DNA of 64,000 bases, taken from the NCBI GenBank assembly GCA_949752745.1, contig OX457026.1, positions 43,741,239 through 43,805,238 on the forward strand, read 5' to 3'. Source of the DNA: Protula sp. h YS-2021. Its lineage: Eukaryota > Annelida > Polychaeta > Sabellida > Serpulidae. A model generated the notes under the pieces. It worked only from the letters and a program-made list of their open reading frames with translations, was not told the origin of the DNA and ran no database searches. Position 1 is the stretch's first letter; every line of letters starts with the position of its first letter. Below, piece after piece: positions 47,836 to 62,052 of this stretch. Made by a program: the position numbers and the translations under genes.

Positions 47836-47913
47836 GGAAAATGCGGGTTTGAGAACAGGTGTGCTGAAACCCGTACGGGTTTCAGCACACCTGTGCTCAA
47901 ACCCGCATTTTCC
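47836..47913. repeat. 78-bp near-perfect palindrome at right tip of ZF element copy 2
   Basis: Two 39-bp halves pair with a single mismatch. The centre is AAACCCGTACGGGTTT. The outer 22 bp equal the left-tip arm. From 47700 to 47835 are additional alternating GTGCTCAAACCCG and CGGGTTTGAACAC half-palindromes. Confidence 0.95.
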
Positions 47914-47929
47914 CATTACTGATATTTAA

Positions 47930-49040
47930 CTATTCTGCAGGTAATGGGAAGTAGGTCACCCATATATTCTTCAAGATCGAATCACTGTAACATGACTTGG
48001 AAACAGAGGTCATTATTCTTTTGCGTATACTTTTGTCGGTCAGTTGACTAAAATTTATGACAGGAATGCTGTCAAAGATATCAAACGAAAATTGATCACT
48101 CTCTGCCGAACTGATAGAACCTCTGATATTATCAGTTTTGAATTTGAAATATTTGTTGAAAGTGTACGCCCTGGCAACAGGAAGCTCCGCTCCAGGGAGT
48201 GGGCTGTGCCTATTTTTGTGCATGATGTGATTTGCGGCTCGAAAAAGTTGCTTTTGATCAGCACTCTGCATGATCAAATTAATATTGTCAACACTTGCTT
48301 ATCAACCGTCGTTTGGTATGTATCACGCAACCCAAAGTAGCAAGCTGTGTAGGAGGTGTTACGAATCTTCTTGAGTTTGCATTCTGCTACATGTATTTTT
48401 GAGCGAGCGGCACGCGTGTCGTCAATTACACATGAGGTCATTTCTTGTTGAGTTGGATTTTCGAACGATAATTGCTGCGTGAAAATCTATTAATTCACTC
48501 AATTCATTGTTGCACGTGGTGACTAAACTATCCAGTTCAAATGAAATGTACTTTTGAAGAGATTTCATTTGAGTGTTATTCTGTTTTAAACTTTGATAGA
48601 TCGATTTTACTAAGGATTGAACTTGAGGTTTGTGTTGCACTGTGACCTAAATAAAACCCTAGGCGATGATTCGTAACTGATGCTGAGACTGATATTAGAT
48701 ACTGAGACCAAGATATGCTCAAATGAGGAATAGGTAGTGACTGTGATTATTTTGAACTTGAGATTGGCATTTCATAGAATGGCCACACCCTACCATTTAA
48801 CCCCTCGCGGTCCCGTCTAAAAAATGAAAATCCATCGGGAGTAAATTCAAGAATGGAAGTTTGTCCGACTTCCTTACCGCGTGAAGCGTCGATGTTGTTC
48901 TCCATAATCAAGGGCGTTATCAATGTATGATTGGCACGCACAGAGAGCAATTTCCCATTGCTAATTCTTATGATGATGTCAATGGAATGCGTTTGAAATC
49001 GTGCAAGATTGACTCCTGTTAGTGAATGTTATTATTTCAC
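47930..49040 (-). pseudogene. CR1/L2-like LINE, endonuclease-to-RT linker half
   Basis: From the right on the minus strand: an endonuclease-like segment (49040 to 48750) with ILEFTPDGFSFFRRDREG, then a linker (48640 to 48422) with a LDSLVTTCNNELSELIDFHA pattern. SADQKQLFRAANHIMHKNRH and RKRIMTSVSKSCYSDSILKN (48277 to 47930) then match the start of the RT region. Homology stops 15 bp before the ZF element and resumes at 43745 on its other side. Frames are broken in several places. The total residual LINE is about 2.3 kb. Confidence 0.75.
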
Positions 49041-49389
49041 TGCATTCCAGAGACGCCCAATAATCATTGCTATCAGATTAACGTAGGTTATTTGTTTTTA
49101 TTCCTTCATTATGCGACCGTGAAAGTGTGTCTGGGCACACACATTGTTATATATTCCAATTCCAGTACACAATGTCACAGCAAGATTATTCAGTTATACT
49201 TGTGTACGCAGCGGTTCAGTGAGAACTAGACCGAATTTCGCTACACGTAGCGAAATGTCACCCACTTGCAATGGTACAATCTATCTGGTCAAAGACACAT
49301 TTTTCAGTCTTTCCACATAATTGTCACCTTCCGAATTATTATCATGAACAAGGACATCGAAGTAAATATAATGTAATCTCAAATAATCA
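49041..49389. other. No gene; hairpin at 49235-49256
   Basis: ATTTCGCTA and TAGCGAAAT pair around a 4-nt loop. CCCACTTGCAA (49261) is echoed in reverse complement near 51930, on the far side of the satellites, so the array may lie within a larger element. Confidence 0.4.
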
Positions 49390-51360
49390 AATTCAGTTTT
49401 CTAACCATTTTTCAGATAATGGACCATTTCCGGTTTTTGACCTTGACCATGATGGAGGAGGTCAAGGTCACCGAGGTACCTCTTATATAACGTCTTTTAG
49501 GCCCAAAGGGTCGAAAATAAGCTCAAAATCGCTCTATCTCTAACCATTTTCGAGATAATGGTCAACTTCCGGTTTTTTACCTTCAAGGTCAAGGTCACCG
49601 AGGTACCTCTTATATAACGTCTTCTAGGCCCAAAGGGCGGAAAATAAGCTCAAAATCGCTCTATCTCTAACCATTTTCGAGATAATGGTCAACTTCCGGT
49701 TTTTGACCTTGACCTTGACGGAGGAGGTCAAGGTCACCGAGGTACCTAGTATATAACGTCTTCTAGGCCCAAAGGGCGGAGAATAAGCTCAAAATCGCTC
49801 TATCTCTAATCGTTTTCGAGATAATGGTCAACTTCCGGTTTTTGACCTTGACCTTGACGGAGGAGGTCAAGTTCACCGAGGTACCTCTTAGAGAACGTCT
49901 TTTAGGCCCAAAGGGTCGAAAATAAGCTCAAAATCGCTCTATCTCTAACCGTTTTCGAGATAATGGTCAACTTCCGGTTTTTGACCTTGACCACGACGGA
50001 GGAGGTCAAGGTCACAGAGGTACCTCTTATATAAGGTCTTTTAGGCCCAAAGGGTCGAAAATAACCTCAAAATTGCTTTATCTCTAACCGTTTTCGAGAT
50101 AATGGTCAACTTCCGGTTTTTGACCTTGACCTTGACGGAAGAGGTCAAGCTCACCGAGGTACCTCTTATATAACTTCATTTGGGCCCAAAGGGTCGAAAA
50201 TAAGCTCAAAATCGCTCTATCTCTAACCATTTTCGAGATAATGGTCAACTTCCGGTTTTTGACCTTGACCATAACGGAGGAGGTCAAGGTCACCGAGGTA
50301 CCTCTTATATAACGTCTCTTGGGCCCAAAGGGTCGAAAATAAGCTCAAAATCGCTCTATCTCTAATCGTTTTCGAGATAATGGTCAACTTCCGGTTTTGA
50401 CCTTGACCTTGACGGATTAGGTCAAAGTCACCGAGGCACCTGTTATATAACGTCTTTTAGTCCCAAAGGGTCGAAAATAAGCTCAAAATCGCTCTATCTC
50501 TAACCATTTTCGAGATAATGGTCAACTTCCGGTTTTTGACCTTGACCTTGACGGAGGAGGTCAAGTTCACCGAGGTACCTCTTATATAACGTGTTTTAGG
50601 TCCAAAGGGTCGAAAATAAGCTCAAAATCGATCTATCTCTAACCATTTTCGAGATAATGGTCAACTTCCGGTTTTTGACCTTGACCACGACGGAGGAGGT
50701 CAAGGTCACCGAGGTACCTCTTATATAACGTCTTTTAGGCCCAAAGAGTCGAAAATAAGCTCAAAATCGCTCTATCTCTAATCGTTTTCGAGATAATGGT
50801 CAACTTCCGGTTTTTGACCTTGACCTTGACGGAGGAGGTCAAGGTCACCGAGGTACCTCTTATAGAACGTCTTTTAGGCCCAGAGGGTCGAAAATAAGCT
50901 CAAAATCGCTCTATCTCTAACCGTTTTCGAGATAATGGTCAACTTCCGGTTTTTGCCCTTGACCACGACGGAGGAGGTCAAGGTCACCGAGGTACCTCAT
51001 ATATAACGTCTTTTAGGCCCAAAGGGTCGAAAATAACCTCAAAATCGCTCTATCTCTAACCTTTTTCGAGATAATGGTCAACTTCCGGTTTTTGACCTTG
51101 ATCTTGACGGAGGAGGTCAAGTTCACCGAGGTACCTCTTATATAACGTGTTTGAGGCCCAAAGGGTCGAAAATAAGCTCAAAATCGCTCTATCTCTAACC
51201 GTTTTCGAGATAATGGTCAACTTCCGGTTTTTGACCTTGACCTTGACCGAGGAGGTCAAGGTCACCGAGGTACCTCATATATAACGTGTTTTAGGCCCAA
51301 GGGTCGAAAATAAGCTCAAAATCGCTCTATCTCTAACGGTTTTCGAGATAATGGGCAATT
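49390..51360. repeat. 139-bp satellite with TCAAGGTCA motifs
   Basis: About 14 units, each with TCTAACCATTTTCGAGATAA, GGTCAACTTCCGGTTTTTGA, CCTTGACCTTGACGGAGGAG, GTCAAGGTCACCGAGGTACC and AAAATAAGCTCAAAATCGCT. Starts are 139 bp apart (for example 49741 and 49880); one short unit is 127 bp. Each unit has two TGACCTTGA and one TCAAGGTCA, which are extended nuclear-receptor half-sites of the NR5A/ERR kind. The short ORFs across it are repeat artefacts. Confidence 0.95.
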
Positions 51361-51529
51361 TTTTCTCTAACGGAATTCAATTTACAAAAGTCACATGACC
51401 TTGACCTTGACACTGAATGTCGAGATTCCATCCATGATGTTACTGCCTACTGACATCGTACACGTGTTGAAAGAAGGATTTGAGCGCTATTTTCAGCAAT
51501 TCTTCGTGATGAAAGAGGTTTTTGAAAAA

Positions 51530-51860
51530 AATAATTTGACCTCAATTTGACCTTGACCTTGAAGGTCAAGGTCAAAAAATTTTGCGGATTTCACGATGTC
51601 TCATCACCCTCTATCTCTGTGCCAAATTTCATCGTCCTACGTCAAATAGCCTAGGAGGAGTTTTCTGGAAACCACTTCGAGGTAAAAAAACTTTGACCTC
51701 AATTTGACCTTGACCTTGAAGGTCAAGGTCGAAAAAATTTGCGGATTTCACGACATCTCATCAACCTCTATCTCTGTGCCAAATTTCGTCGTCCTACGTC
51801 AAATAGCGTAGGAGGAGTTTTCTGGAAACCTCCGTGACGGAAAAAAAAAACAAAAAAAAA
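51530..51860. repeat. Two-unit repeat with palindromic TGACCTTGA cluster
   Basis: Two ~175-bp units, each with TTTGACCTTGACC, TTGAA and GGTCAAGGTCAAA as an inverted repeat, then GCGGATTTCACGA, CTCTATCTCTGTGCCAAATT and TAGGAGGAGTTTTCTGGAAA. An A-rich stretch (51841-51875) follows. Related to, but distinct from, the 139-bp satellite. Confidence 0.85.
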
Positions 51861-51942
51861 ACAAACAAAAAAGGAAGGAATAAACGCCGGAATTCTTAGC
51901 AAAGCATACCCATTTGCAAACTATGTTTGCAAGTGGGAAATA

Positions 51943-52409
51943 GTGCACGTCAAGATGCCGCAACTTCCACAAAACTATGCTTCAATGCCATTGGTGTTTT
52001 GGTGCTTCGATGCAGCAAAGCTGTTGCTTACCATGACTCATGTTACCGTGACTCAGGGCGCAACCAGGGCAGAAATCGCAGTGATCCTCGTGTTACCAGG
52101 CCTCGTCAGAAACCGCGTATCAGGACAATGTACGTCCGTGATCCCTTTTTCAGTGTGACAATGACCACAGTGGAGATACCGAAAAGAACAAATAGTGGGA
52201 TAGCTGTCATTAGGCGCCTCCGTGAAACAGAAATCTGGGCGTATCGACCACTGGTCGGGATGGCGTTGAATGACCCAAGCCACCGAATTCGAATGCATCA
52301 GACGAACAGCCACAATCAAAGAAGGCCTATGAAAACCTGTCCTTGGCGACACATCATTTTCACTAACGAGTTCAAGCTCTGCTATCCGGAAGGCTCCAGC
52401 GGGTAACAG
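51943..52409 (+). pseudogene. Tc1-like transposase N-terminal remnant
   Basis: Begins MPQLPQN near 51955 in one frame, then shifts. It reads RNRSDPRVTRPRQKPRIRTM (GRP-like hook between the two helix-turn-helix domains), YVRDPFFSVTMTTVEIP, RRLRETEIWAYRPLVGMALN and WRHIIFTNEFKLCYPEG. The last part corresponds to the region around the first catalytic Asp (F-x-D-E), which here is F-T-N-E, so the Asp is lost. The remaining two catalytic acids are absent. It is homologous to 35950-36500. Confidence 0.8.
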
Positions 52410-53924
<1,515 letters not shown>

Positions 53925-54690
53925 TTTTGGATAGCCGTCGCACCAACCGTCTGATCAACGTTGGGTTGTAGTTAATGATAAAAGACGTGACAACGTCTAC
54001 CTGCCAATGGAGAAATAGACGTCGATTATCCGACTTCTAATCAACTTTGCAAAAAGATTTTCGACTTAGAAAATCGAAGTTGAAACAACGTTACTCTTCC
54101 GATGTTGTCCACACGTCGGGAGAGCGACGTTGCAAAGGCTTCGAGAGAATCGACACCTAGAATATGACATTCATAGGTTGCCGTGGTCGCCGTTCCGTAA
54201 GACTGCCCCTACCCTTTGGGTCATCCGTTAATGCAGGATATGTATGAAATCCATTTTCATGTATTTATTTCAAAAGTAGGTGGGCAAAAATTCCCACATT
54301 TTACGTCGTCATTTTAGTCTGTTTTCAAAGGGACCTGTCCTCTCTTCTGTTTCCAGTGAGCGATAACATGATGAGCTTGCTGTTTGGTTGTGATCCAACG
54401 ATTGTGCGCCGTCGATTTTCCGACCTCTATTCAATGTTGTAGCAGGGACGTTTCTTCGACGTTCGTAGGAAGGGTGATTTTGATTGCTACCAAATGCAGC
54501 GCCTAAACAATGTTGTTCCTCCAGCATCTATTCAATTGTGTCAACATTGTGTCAAACTCGCTGATCAGGCGTCGATTTATGGTCGACCAATAACAACACA
54601 AACCAACCATATTTGACGTTGCGATTTCGAATAGACGTTAGACTTACTTCAGAACGTTTACTATAAATCTTCCTGTTAATGCCTACGCGT
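53925..54690. mobile_element. Dispersed CAACGTT/GACGTC element, copy B
   Basis: Starts around CCGTCTGATCAACGTTGGG. It has TTCCGATGTTG..ACACGTCGGG, the GAGCGATAACATGATG centre, then CGACCTCTATTCAATGTTG. It ends near CAGAACGTTTACT. Same order as copies A (2005-2690) and C (57535-58175). Non-coding. Confidence 0.65.
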
Positions 54691-54769
54691 AACCATTGCA
54701 AGGCAGATGTCACACATCCCATCTTAAAGTGATACAGACACGGCGCAATAAAAATAACGCGAGCAGACA

Positions 54770-55173
54770 CAAACACATAAAATGCTTAGGCCACACACAC
54801 ACACACACAGAATTAAAGGCACACACACTCGCACACGACACAGCATCAAATAATGCGAGCAGGCACAAACACACAAAATGCTTAGGCCACACACACACAC
54901 ACATACAGAATTAAAGGCACACACACTCGCACACGACACAGCATCAAATAACGCGAGCAGGCGCAAACACACAAAATGCTTAGGCCACACACACACACAT
55001 ACAGAATTAAAGGCACACACACTCGCACACGACACAGCATCAAATAACGCGAGCAGGCACAAACACATAAAATGCTTAGGCCACATACACATACAGAATT
55101 AAAGGCACACACACTCGCACACGACACAGCATCAAATAACGCGAGCAGGCGCAAACACACAAAATGCTTAGGC

Positions 55174-55204
<31 letters not shown>

Positions 55205-55626
55205 AGAATTAAAGGCACACACACTCGCACACGACACAGCATCAAATAACGCGAGCAGGCACAAACACATAAAATGCTTAGGCCACACACACACACATAC
55301 AGAATTAAAGGCACACACACTCGCACACGACACAGCATCAAATAACGCGAGCAGGCACAAACACACAAAATGCTTAGGCCACACACACACACACACACAC
55401 AGAATTAAAGGCACACACACTCGCACACGACACAGCATCAAATAACGCGAGCAGGCACAAACACACAAAATGCTCAGGCCACACACACACACATACAGAA
55501 TTAAAGGCACACACACTCGCACACGACACAGCATCAAATAACGCGAGCAGGCACAAACACACAAAATGCTTAGGCCACACACACACACACAGAATTAAAG
55601 GCACACACACTCGCACACGACACATG
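54770..55626. repeat. Nine-unit minisatellite containing CA microsatellites
   Basis: Units of about 92-113 bp. Each has AACGCGAGCAGGCACAAACA, ACAAAATGCTTAGGCCACAC, a variable (AC)n run, GAATTAAAGGCACACACACT and CGCACACGACACAGCATCAA. Length varies only through the (AC)n run. Cys/Val-rich minus-strand ORFs here are repeat artefacts. Confidence 0.97.
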
Positions 55627-56560
55627 CAACGCACAGAAAAAGGGCTGGTGGTGAAGTTATGCAGCGGCTCCAAATGCCAGAGCTGATAGGGCCTAGTCTA
55701 ATTAAAGCCACATTCGAATTAAACAACTTTTTATTCCGCTGTTGTTTTTTTTTTAAGAAGACACGCACAGTTGCCGTCGAGCTTGTGTTTTGGATTGTAC
55801 AGCAGATCATTTTCATTAGTAAATGGAGTGCTGCTTCACACAAAGGCCAGTCTCATTAACTGGCTAAACAAGATTAATGGAACCAAATTCGTTATCAAAG
55901 AAAGCATCACGTATCAATTTGCTACTCGGATATCGAATTCTAGCACGTTATATCATTTTAAATTAGTGATAACGAAGCGATACATGAGATCGGCCTTTTA
56001 TGCAAAATGTGGCTTTATCGCCAAAATTGGAGACAAACGCAAAGAGCAAAGAGATCTGTTGACACAGTCCGGCAGCTGGTTTTGTATGCAGGGATGCCGG
56101 GGGAAAACTGGATGCTTCGAATAGCACGTATCTTGAAAAAGTGAGAAGGATCTAATATTGTTTTATTATAGGTATCAATTTTTTCGTGTTATGTTATGTT
56201 AGGTTTTACAATAAAACGTGAACATTGCTGGATCGCGTGGTTACGTTTTAAAAAGGATGTGAATGGGAAAAGGATAAGCATAACTGCGTGGATACCTAAC
56301 AAACTGGCTGCATTCTATTGATATAGTAGAAACTTTGATGAATTGCAAGTTGTGTAGCTATATTCGTGACATTAGTTTCTGAATTGTTCAATAATCATCC
56401 ACTTAATCATTTACAAACTGAAATTTTATAAATGAGTGAGTCTTTGCTGTCGGTTACAGTTAAATATAAGCCTTTTCTAAGATTTTATATTTTGAGTTTT
56501 GATTCATTTTCTTTTGTATGCTCAAGAAATTTTATAATCATAATATTTTAATGCTATTCA
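55627..56560. other. No gene recognised
   Basis: A 117-codon open frame at 55771-56124 has no recognisable domain and no homology to other parts of the window. The rest is AT-rich. Confidence 0.35.
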
Positions 56561-57534
56561 AGGCGGATAGGTTTAAATTTTCCAAAGTTTGCAAGTTTTA
56601 CAGCTGAGCTGAATGGATTCATCACTCTAAAGAAGGCTGTGCGATGAGCACAAGACAGTCTGACCACCCTGGTCGGAAATGTGGAGAATATGTGCTACAG
56701 GACCACACTCGTGGCTGAGCGGGCATACCCAACAGTCTGCTGCAGAAAAAAAACACATTAGTAGAAAAATTGACCTGCCTCGGAAATTTGAAAGAACCAC
56801 TGATATTTCAATAGTTAGCTTGCATTGCAGTAGATGCTTTTTACCTCATGATGTCTTTCCATGGAAGGAACAACCCATCACAACACGGCCAGTTCAAAAG
56901 ACGTGTTAATGATGGTTAAGAACATGATGAATTCCAATTCGGTTTTTATTGCTAAAAATTTAATCCAATTCATTGATGTCAAACTACTTACATTCTTTAC
57001 TTTTAAGAAGTATTTTATTCATTGAAATATTAACATACTTGTGTACTTTTGAGGTAAGTTTTGTTGGGTGTTCTTGGAGTTCGAAATAACTGTGGAAATG
57101 TTGGAGCAGATCAGTGTCAAAGCACTTATTGAAAACAGAGGATATGCTGTGCTGGAACTCATAGAATCACTGAAGAAGAAATTAACAGCAAAGGGGTTGG
57201 TCGTTTAGAAGGTAATTAAAGAATGTTTAACATTTGAAGAAATTCCGGCAGGTTCTGTCCTTGCAATTCCGACTTATTTGGTGCGGTTTGCAAGTGTCAG
57301 TGCCTGCCTGAAATCTTTATAACCTCATCAGTACGAAACATCTGCCGGCAGTCTTACTTGACTGGCCGCATCAAACACCTGCCTGTCTGACGTCTTTATA
57401 TGACGAGCAGCATCAAACACTTTCCGGTCTGAAAAAAATTAATAACAAAAGACAGACATCAAATCGGTATTATCTGTATAAATCAGTGTTGCTATGGACA
57501 TGTTTCCAAAGGGTTTGAAATGCCATGGAATTTA
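56561..57534. other. No gene recognised; possible LINE tail
   Basis: Around 56640-56800 (plus strand) short pieces resemble the C-terminal zinc-binding tail that follows RNase H in some LINEs, but the match is weak. A helical-looking stretch at 57095-57208 (MLEQISVKALIENRGYAVLE) is open for 37 codons with no known match. Confidence 0.25.
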
Positions 57535-58175
57535 CGACTGAACCACGTCTAATCAACGTTGCGGAGAGACTGCAAAGTCGAAACAATGTTTATCTCCCGA
57601 CGTTCTGCAGACGTCGGGAAAGCGATGTTCAGCAGGCATGGGGAAAACATTAAACTAGAATGGCCGTCTAGACAGCGACAGTCATAGTGCGATCACCCCT
57701 CCGTTAGGCCATCCAATACCGCAGGATATGTATGAAGTCGATTTCCATGAATATTTTAGCAGGTGGGAAAAAAAACTTGCGCGCTCTTGATATTCTCATG
57801 TTTTATGTGCTCGTTTTGGTCTAATTTAGATATGCCGTGGCGACCAGTTCCAGTGAGCCATAGCACGAGGATGTTGGTTATAGGATGTGAGTCCGATATC
57901 TGTATAACGTCGTTTTTTCGACGTCTATTCAACGCCGATTTTCCCAAAGTCGTTGATTAGACGTCGAAGAATGTTGATTTTTGGTTGCGAAGGAAAGCAA
58001 TGTTGTTTATCCAAAGTCTATTCAACGTTGTGCCAAAAAACGTTGGTAAGACGTTGATCTGCGGTTGCCACCAATGACAACCTAAGCACAACCAGAGTTA
58101 ATGTTGTGGTTGGGTCGAGTCGATGTCGCAGTCTCAAATCGAACCTGTATCACCTTTGGAATATTCACTGGGTAC
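57535..58175. mobile_element. Dispersed CAACGTT/GACGTC element, copy C
   Basis: Has ACCACGTCTAATCAACGTTG, CCGACGTTCTGCAGACGTCG (a near-palindrome), the GAGCCATAGCACGAGGATG centre and CGACGTCTATTCAACGCCG. It ends near GGAATATTCACTGGG. The order matches copies A and B. Non-coding. Confidence 0.65.
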
Positions 58176-59149
58176 TGAGTCCAGAAAGCAAATTTCGCTT
58201 GCCCTAGCCATAACTACAAAGTTGTTCAAAACCGTCCCGCATCACCATCAAATACTGAGCATGGTGTTGAAACAGTATTCAAATTGAAAAACTTCACACC
58301 CTTTTTAAAAATGTGCCAACCAACACAATTAATCACGTCTCATGAATCATGCCTATCCACTTTCTTTCTTTTCCACCAAAAGTCAGGCAAGGCTTGGCAT
58401 TAGCATTTTAAGCCAATTGATATTTAGACCAATGACATGGTGGGATATGGCGTGTTACGGAATTGCAAAAACTTTTCTTGTTCCTGGTGGATTTTTCTTT
58501 CCAAAATATATGTCCAGTAGCAATTTGAACCCCCCCCCCCCCCCCCATCTCCCCAACATCACACTCTGAAAATAACTGTTTCCACCTAATATTCGAGAAG
58601 CGTTTAAAACTGCAGCAGAAATGTGTCCGTTGAAACATCCGAACGCCAGGGAGTCTGTGCAATAGCGATCCTGTCTCACATCGAGGGTGGTTACTTCTCA
58701 GTCTACCAAGCGGGAGGTGTGTTGATATTTAATGTGCATTGAACCCAAACTGATAACCATATTCAATTTTTATTTTGCGTCGGGGGGGCGGGGGGGGGGG
58801 GGAGAGGAGGAAGGAGTTGGAGACGGTTGTACTGGAATTTTAATTCGTGCAGAGTACAATGGGCCTCAGTCTTTCAAACTGAAAAGAGACCGAATGTGTA
58901 GATTTTGAAAATCCTTGTGTCATTCAAAGAACAAAAATTTTGGTGACGAAAGTTCTGCCTTAAAATTAATGTATTTAGTGTGTTTCTGTGGATTTTCGTT
59001 GCACATTCGAGTAGGACATATCCTTTTAGCCCAAGTTTCTTACAGTCAAGAGAGTAATAGCCAAGTAGGTAGTGGCAACAGCTGTCATTGAAAGTATGTG
59101 CGTGTGTGCTGTATTTACGCTTTTAAGTTGAAATATCGTATTCCCCTCC
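58176..59149. other. No gene; poly-C and poly-G runs
   Basis: A C17 run lies at 58530-58546. A G-run region at 58782-58802 consists of G7 and G12 separated by one C. Otherwise AT-rich with no recognised ORF. Confidence 0.5.
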
Positions 59150-60880
<1,731 letters not shown>

Positions 60881-61133
60881 ATGGGGAGGGGAGTCTGGAA
60901 TAGGTATCTAGAACAGACAGTTGGTTTTGGTTACGTATCTAGAATAGACATTCTGTTTTGTGCAGGGTTGGTATAAGTGATAGAAAAAAACTGTAGACCG
61001 ATCGAAAGTGACGTCATCTGTTTTGGCTATGTCTGGCTATGTTTGTTGCTATGTATGTTCTGGTTGCGTATCCACAACAGACAGTCTGTTTTGGATAGGG
61101 CTGGTATAAATGATAGAAAAAACTGGTTGCCAT

Positions 61134-61262
61134 TGTTGTTGCTACCGTTGTTGTGGCAACAACAGTTGTTGTTGTTGTGACAATAACAGTTATTGTTGTG
61201 GCAACAACAGTTGTTGTTGTGGCAACAACAGTTGTTACCATTGCTGTTACTACTGTTGTTGT
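61134..61262. repeat. Palindromic GTTGTTGTGGCAACAACA minisatellite
   Basis: About seven units of TTGTTGTGGCAACAACAG with variants; each unit can form a hairpin. It lies immediately upstream of the TATA-like box of ZF copy 3, in the same place as the unrelated TTGTTCAACAAG array of copy 1. ORFs across it are artefacts. Confidence 0.9.
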
Positions 61263-61326
61263 CACATATATAGTAACATTCAAAGACTTCTTCTATCATT
61301 TGAGAACTGGATGTGGAACGGAAAGG

Positions 61327-62052
61327 ATATATCAATGCAACATTTGTTCGAAATCTTACCATTGGCCACAAAGTCTTAAAAGACACTTAATGCAAGAACA
61401 CACTTCATAAGAATGGGGGGGGGGGGTAGAAATAGAAAACCCTGTAAAACGCCTATCACGGAAATTTTAGATGAGTCTTTATGGAAAGTCAAAGCGTCAA
61501 CATGGCTGAAAAGAATGAGCATGCTTGCATAGAATGTGGTGCTTTATACAACAGCCAAGAAGCTTTGTTCAAACATATGAAACATTGTGGTGAGGGTGAT
61601 GATGACAGCAGTTCTGAAAGTGAGTCAGAAACAAGAGTCTGTTTGGTATGATATGGTCCAAGAAGTATATGACGACCATGATGACAAATTTCAAGAAAAG
61701 GTTTCAGAATATGAAGAGCAAGGGCTTGAAGATGCATGTGAAAGAGCAACTGATGACCTTCGACCCATTTATAAGCGTCGACTAAAACAACTGTTTATGA
61801 GACTATTCAAACATACTTAGCGTCTAGAACACAGCGAACATCATCTAAACATTTTAGAAGACTTTAATTACTTTGCTGATGAAAACAGTATGAGTATTCA
61901 AAGGCCGGCTGTAAAAGCCGGCTATAAGAAAAAACGATGCATTCTTTGAAGAGCTTCTAGATGAGGTAGAGAATGATGAAGGCAACGATGAAGAAAGTGA
62001 TGTGGATGAGGACAGTGAGGTGGAAAAGAGTGAAACAGATGAAGAACAATAG
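61327..62052 (+). pseudogene. Acidic two-zinc-finger protein gene, copy 3 (broken)
   Basis: The position equivalent to the start codon is ATA (61327). Finger 1 is complete (YQCNICSKSYHWPQSLKRH...H), but TAA follows soon after, then a G-run at 61416-61427. Finger 2 (CIECGALYNSQEALFKHMKH) is in another frame. A further frameshift near 61630 precedes VWYDMVQEVYDDHDDKFQEK and RPIYKRRLKQLFMRLFKHT, which ends at a TAG. Later sequence keeps the NDAFFEELLDEVE part and acidic tail. Non-functional. Confidence 0.85.

Larger units (their letters stand above)
43784..47914 (+). mobile_element. ZF element copy 2, a foldback element nested in a LINE
   Basis: A 4131-bp element whose two arms are reverse complements through nearly their whole length. 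From outside in they carry palindromic tips, a block with TTTCGTCAT and AATTATTTCGCC, an array of 132-bp TGACGTCA repeats, and the 3' part of the ZF gene. Only about 600 bp in the middle (45836-46440) are single copy. It splits a minus-strand CR1/L2-like LINE whose halves resume on either side, so the boundaries are well supported. Flanks ATTAATAGT and ATTACTGAT are suggestive of, but do not prove, a target-site duplication. No transposase is encoded. Confidence 0.85.

Noticed and set aside
54724..55673. Cys/Val-rich minus-strand ORFs of 100-170 codons
   Set aside because: They are translations of a 9-unit CA-containing minisatellite, open in several overlapping frames.
56640..56800. C-terminal tail of a LINE with RNase H
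   Set aside because: Only a loose pattern in shifting frames; no RNase H or RT alongside. Too weak to list as a gene remnant.
57095..57208. Possible helical coding exon (MLEQISVKALIENRGYAVLE...)
   Set aside because: Only 37 codons, no clear splice sites and no recognisable family.
61014..61410. Thr/Val- and Cys/Asn-rich ORFs on both strands
   Set aside because: They are translations of a palindromic GTTGTTGTGGCAACAACA minisatellite. Only the finger at the 3' end of the plus-strand frame is real homology.
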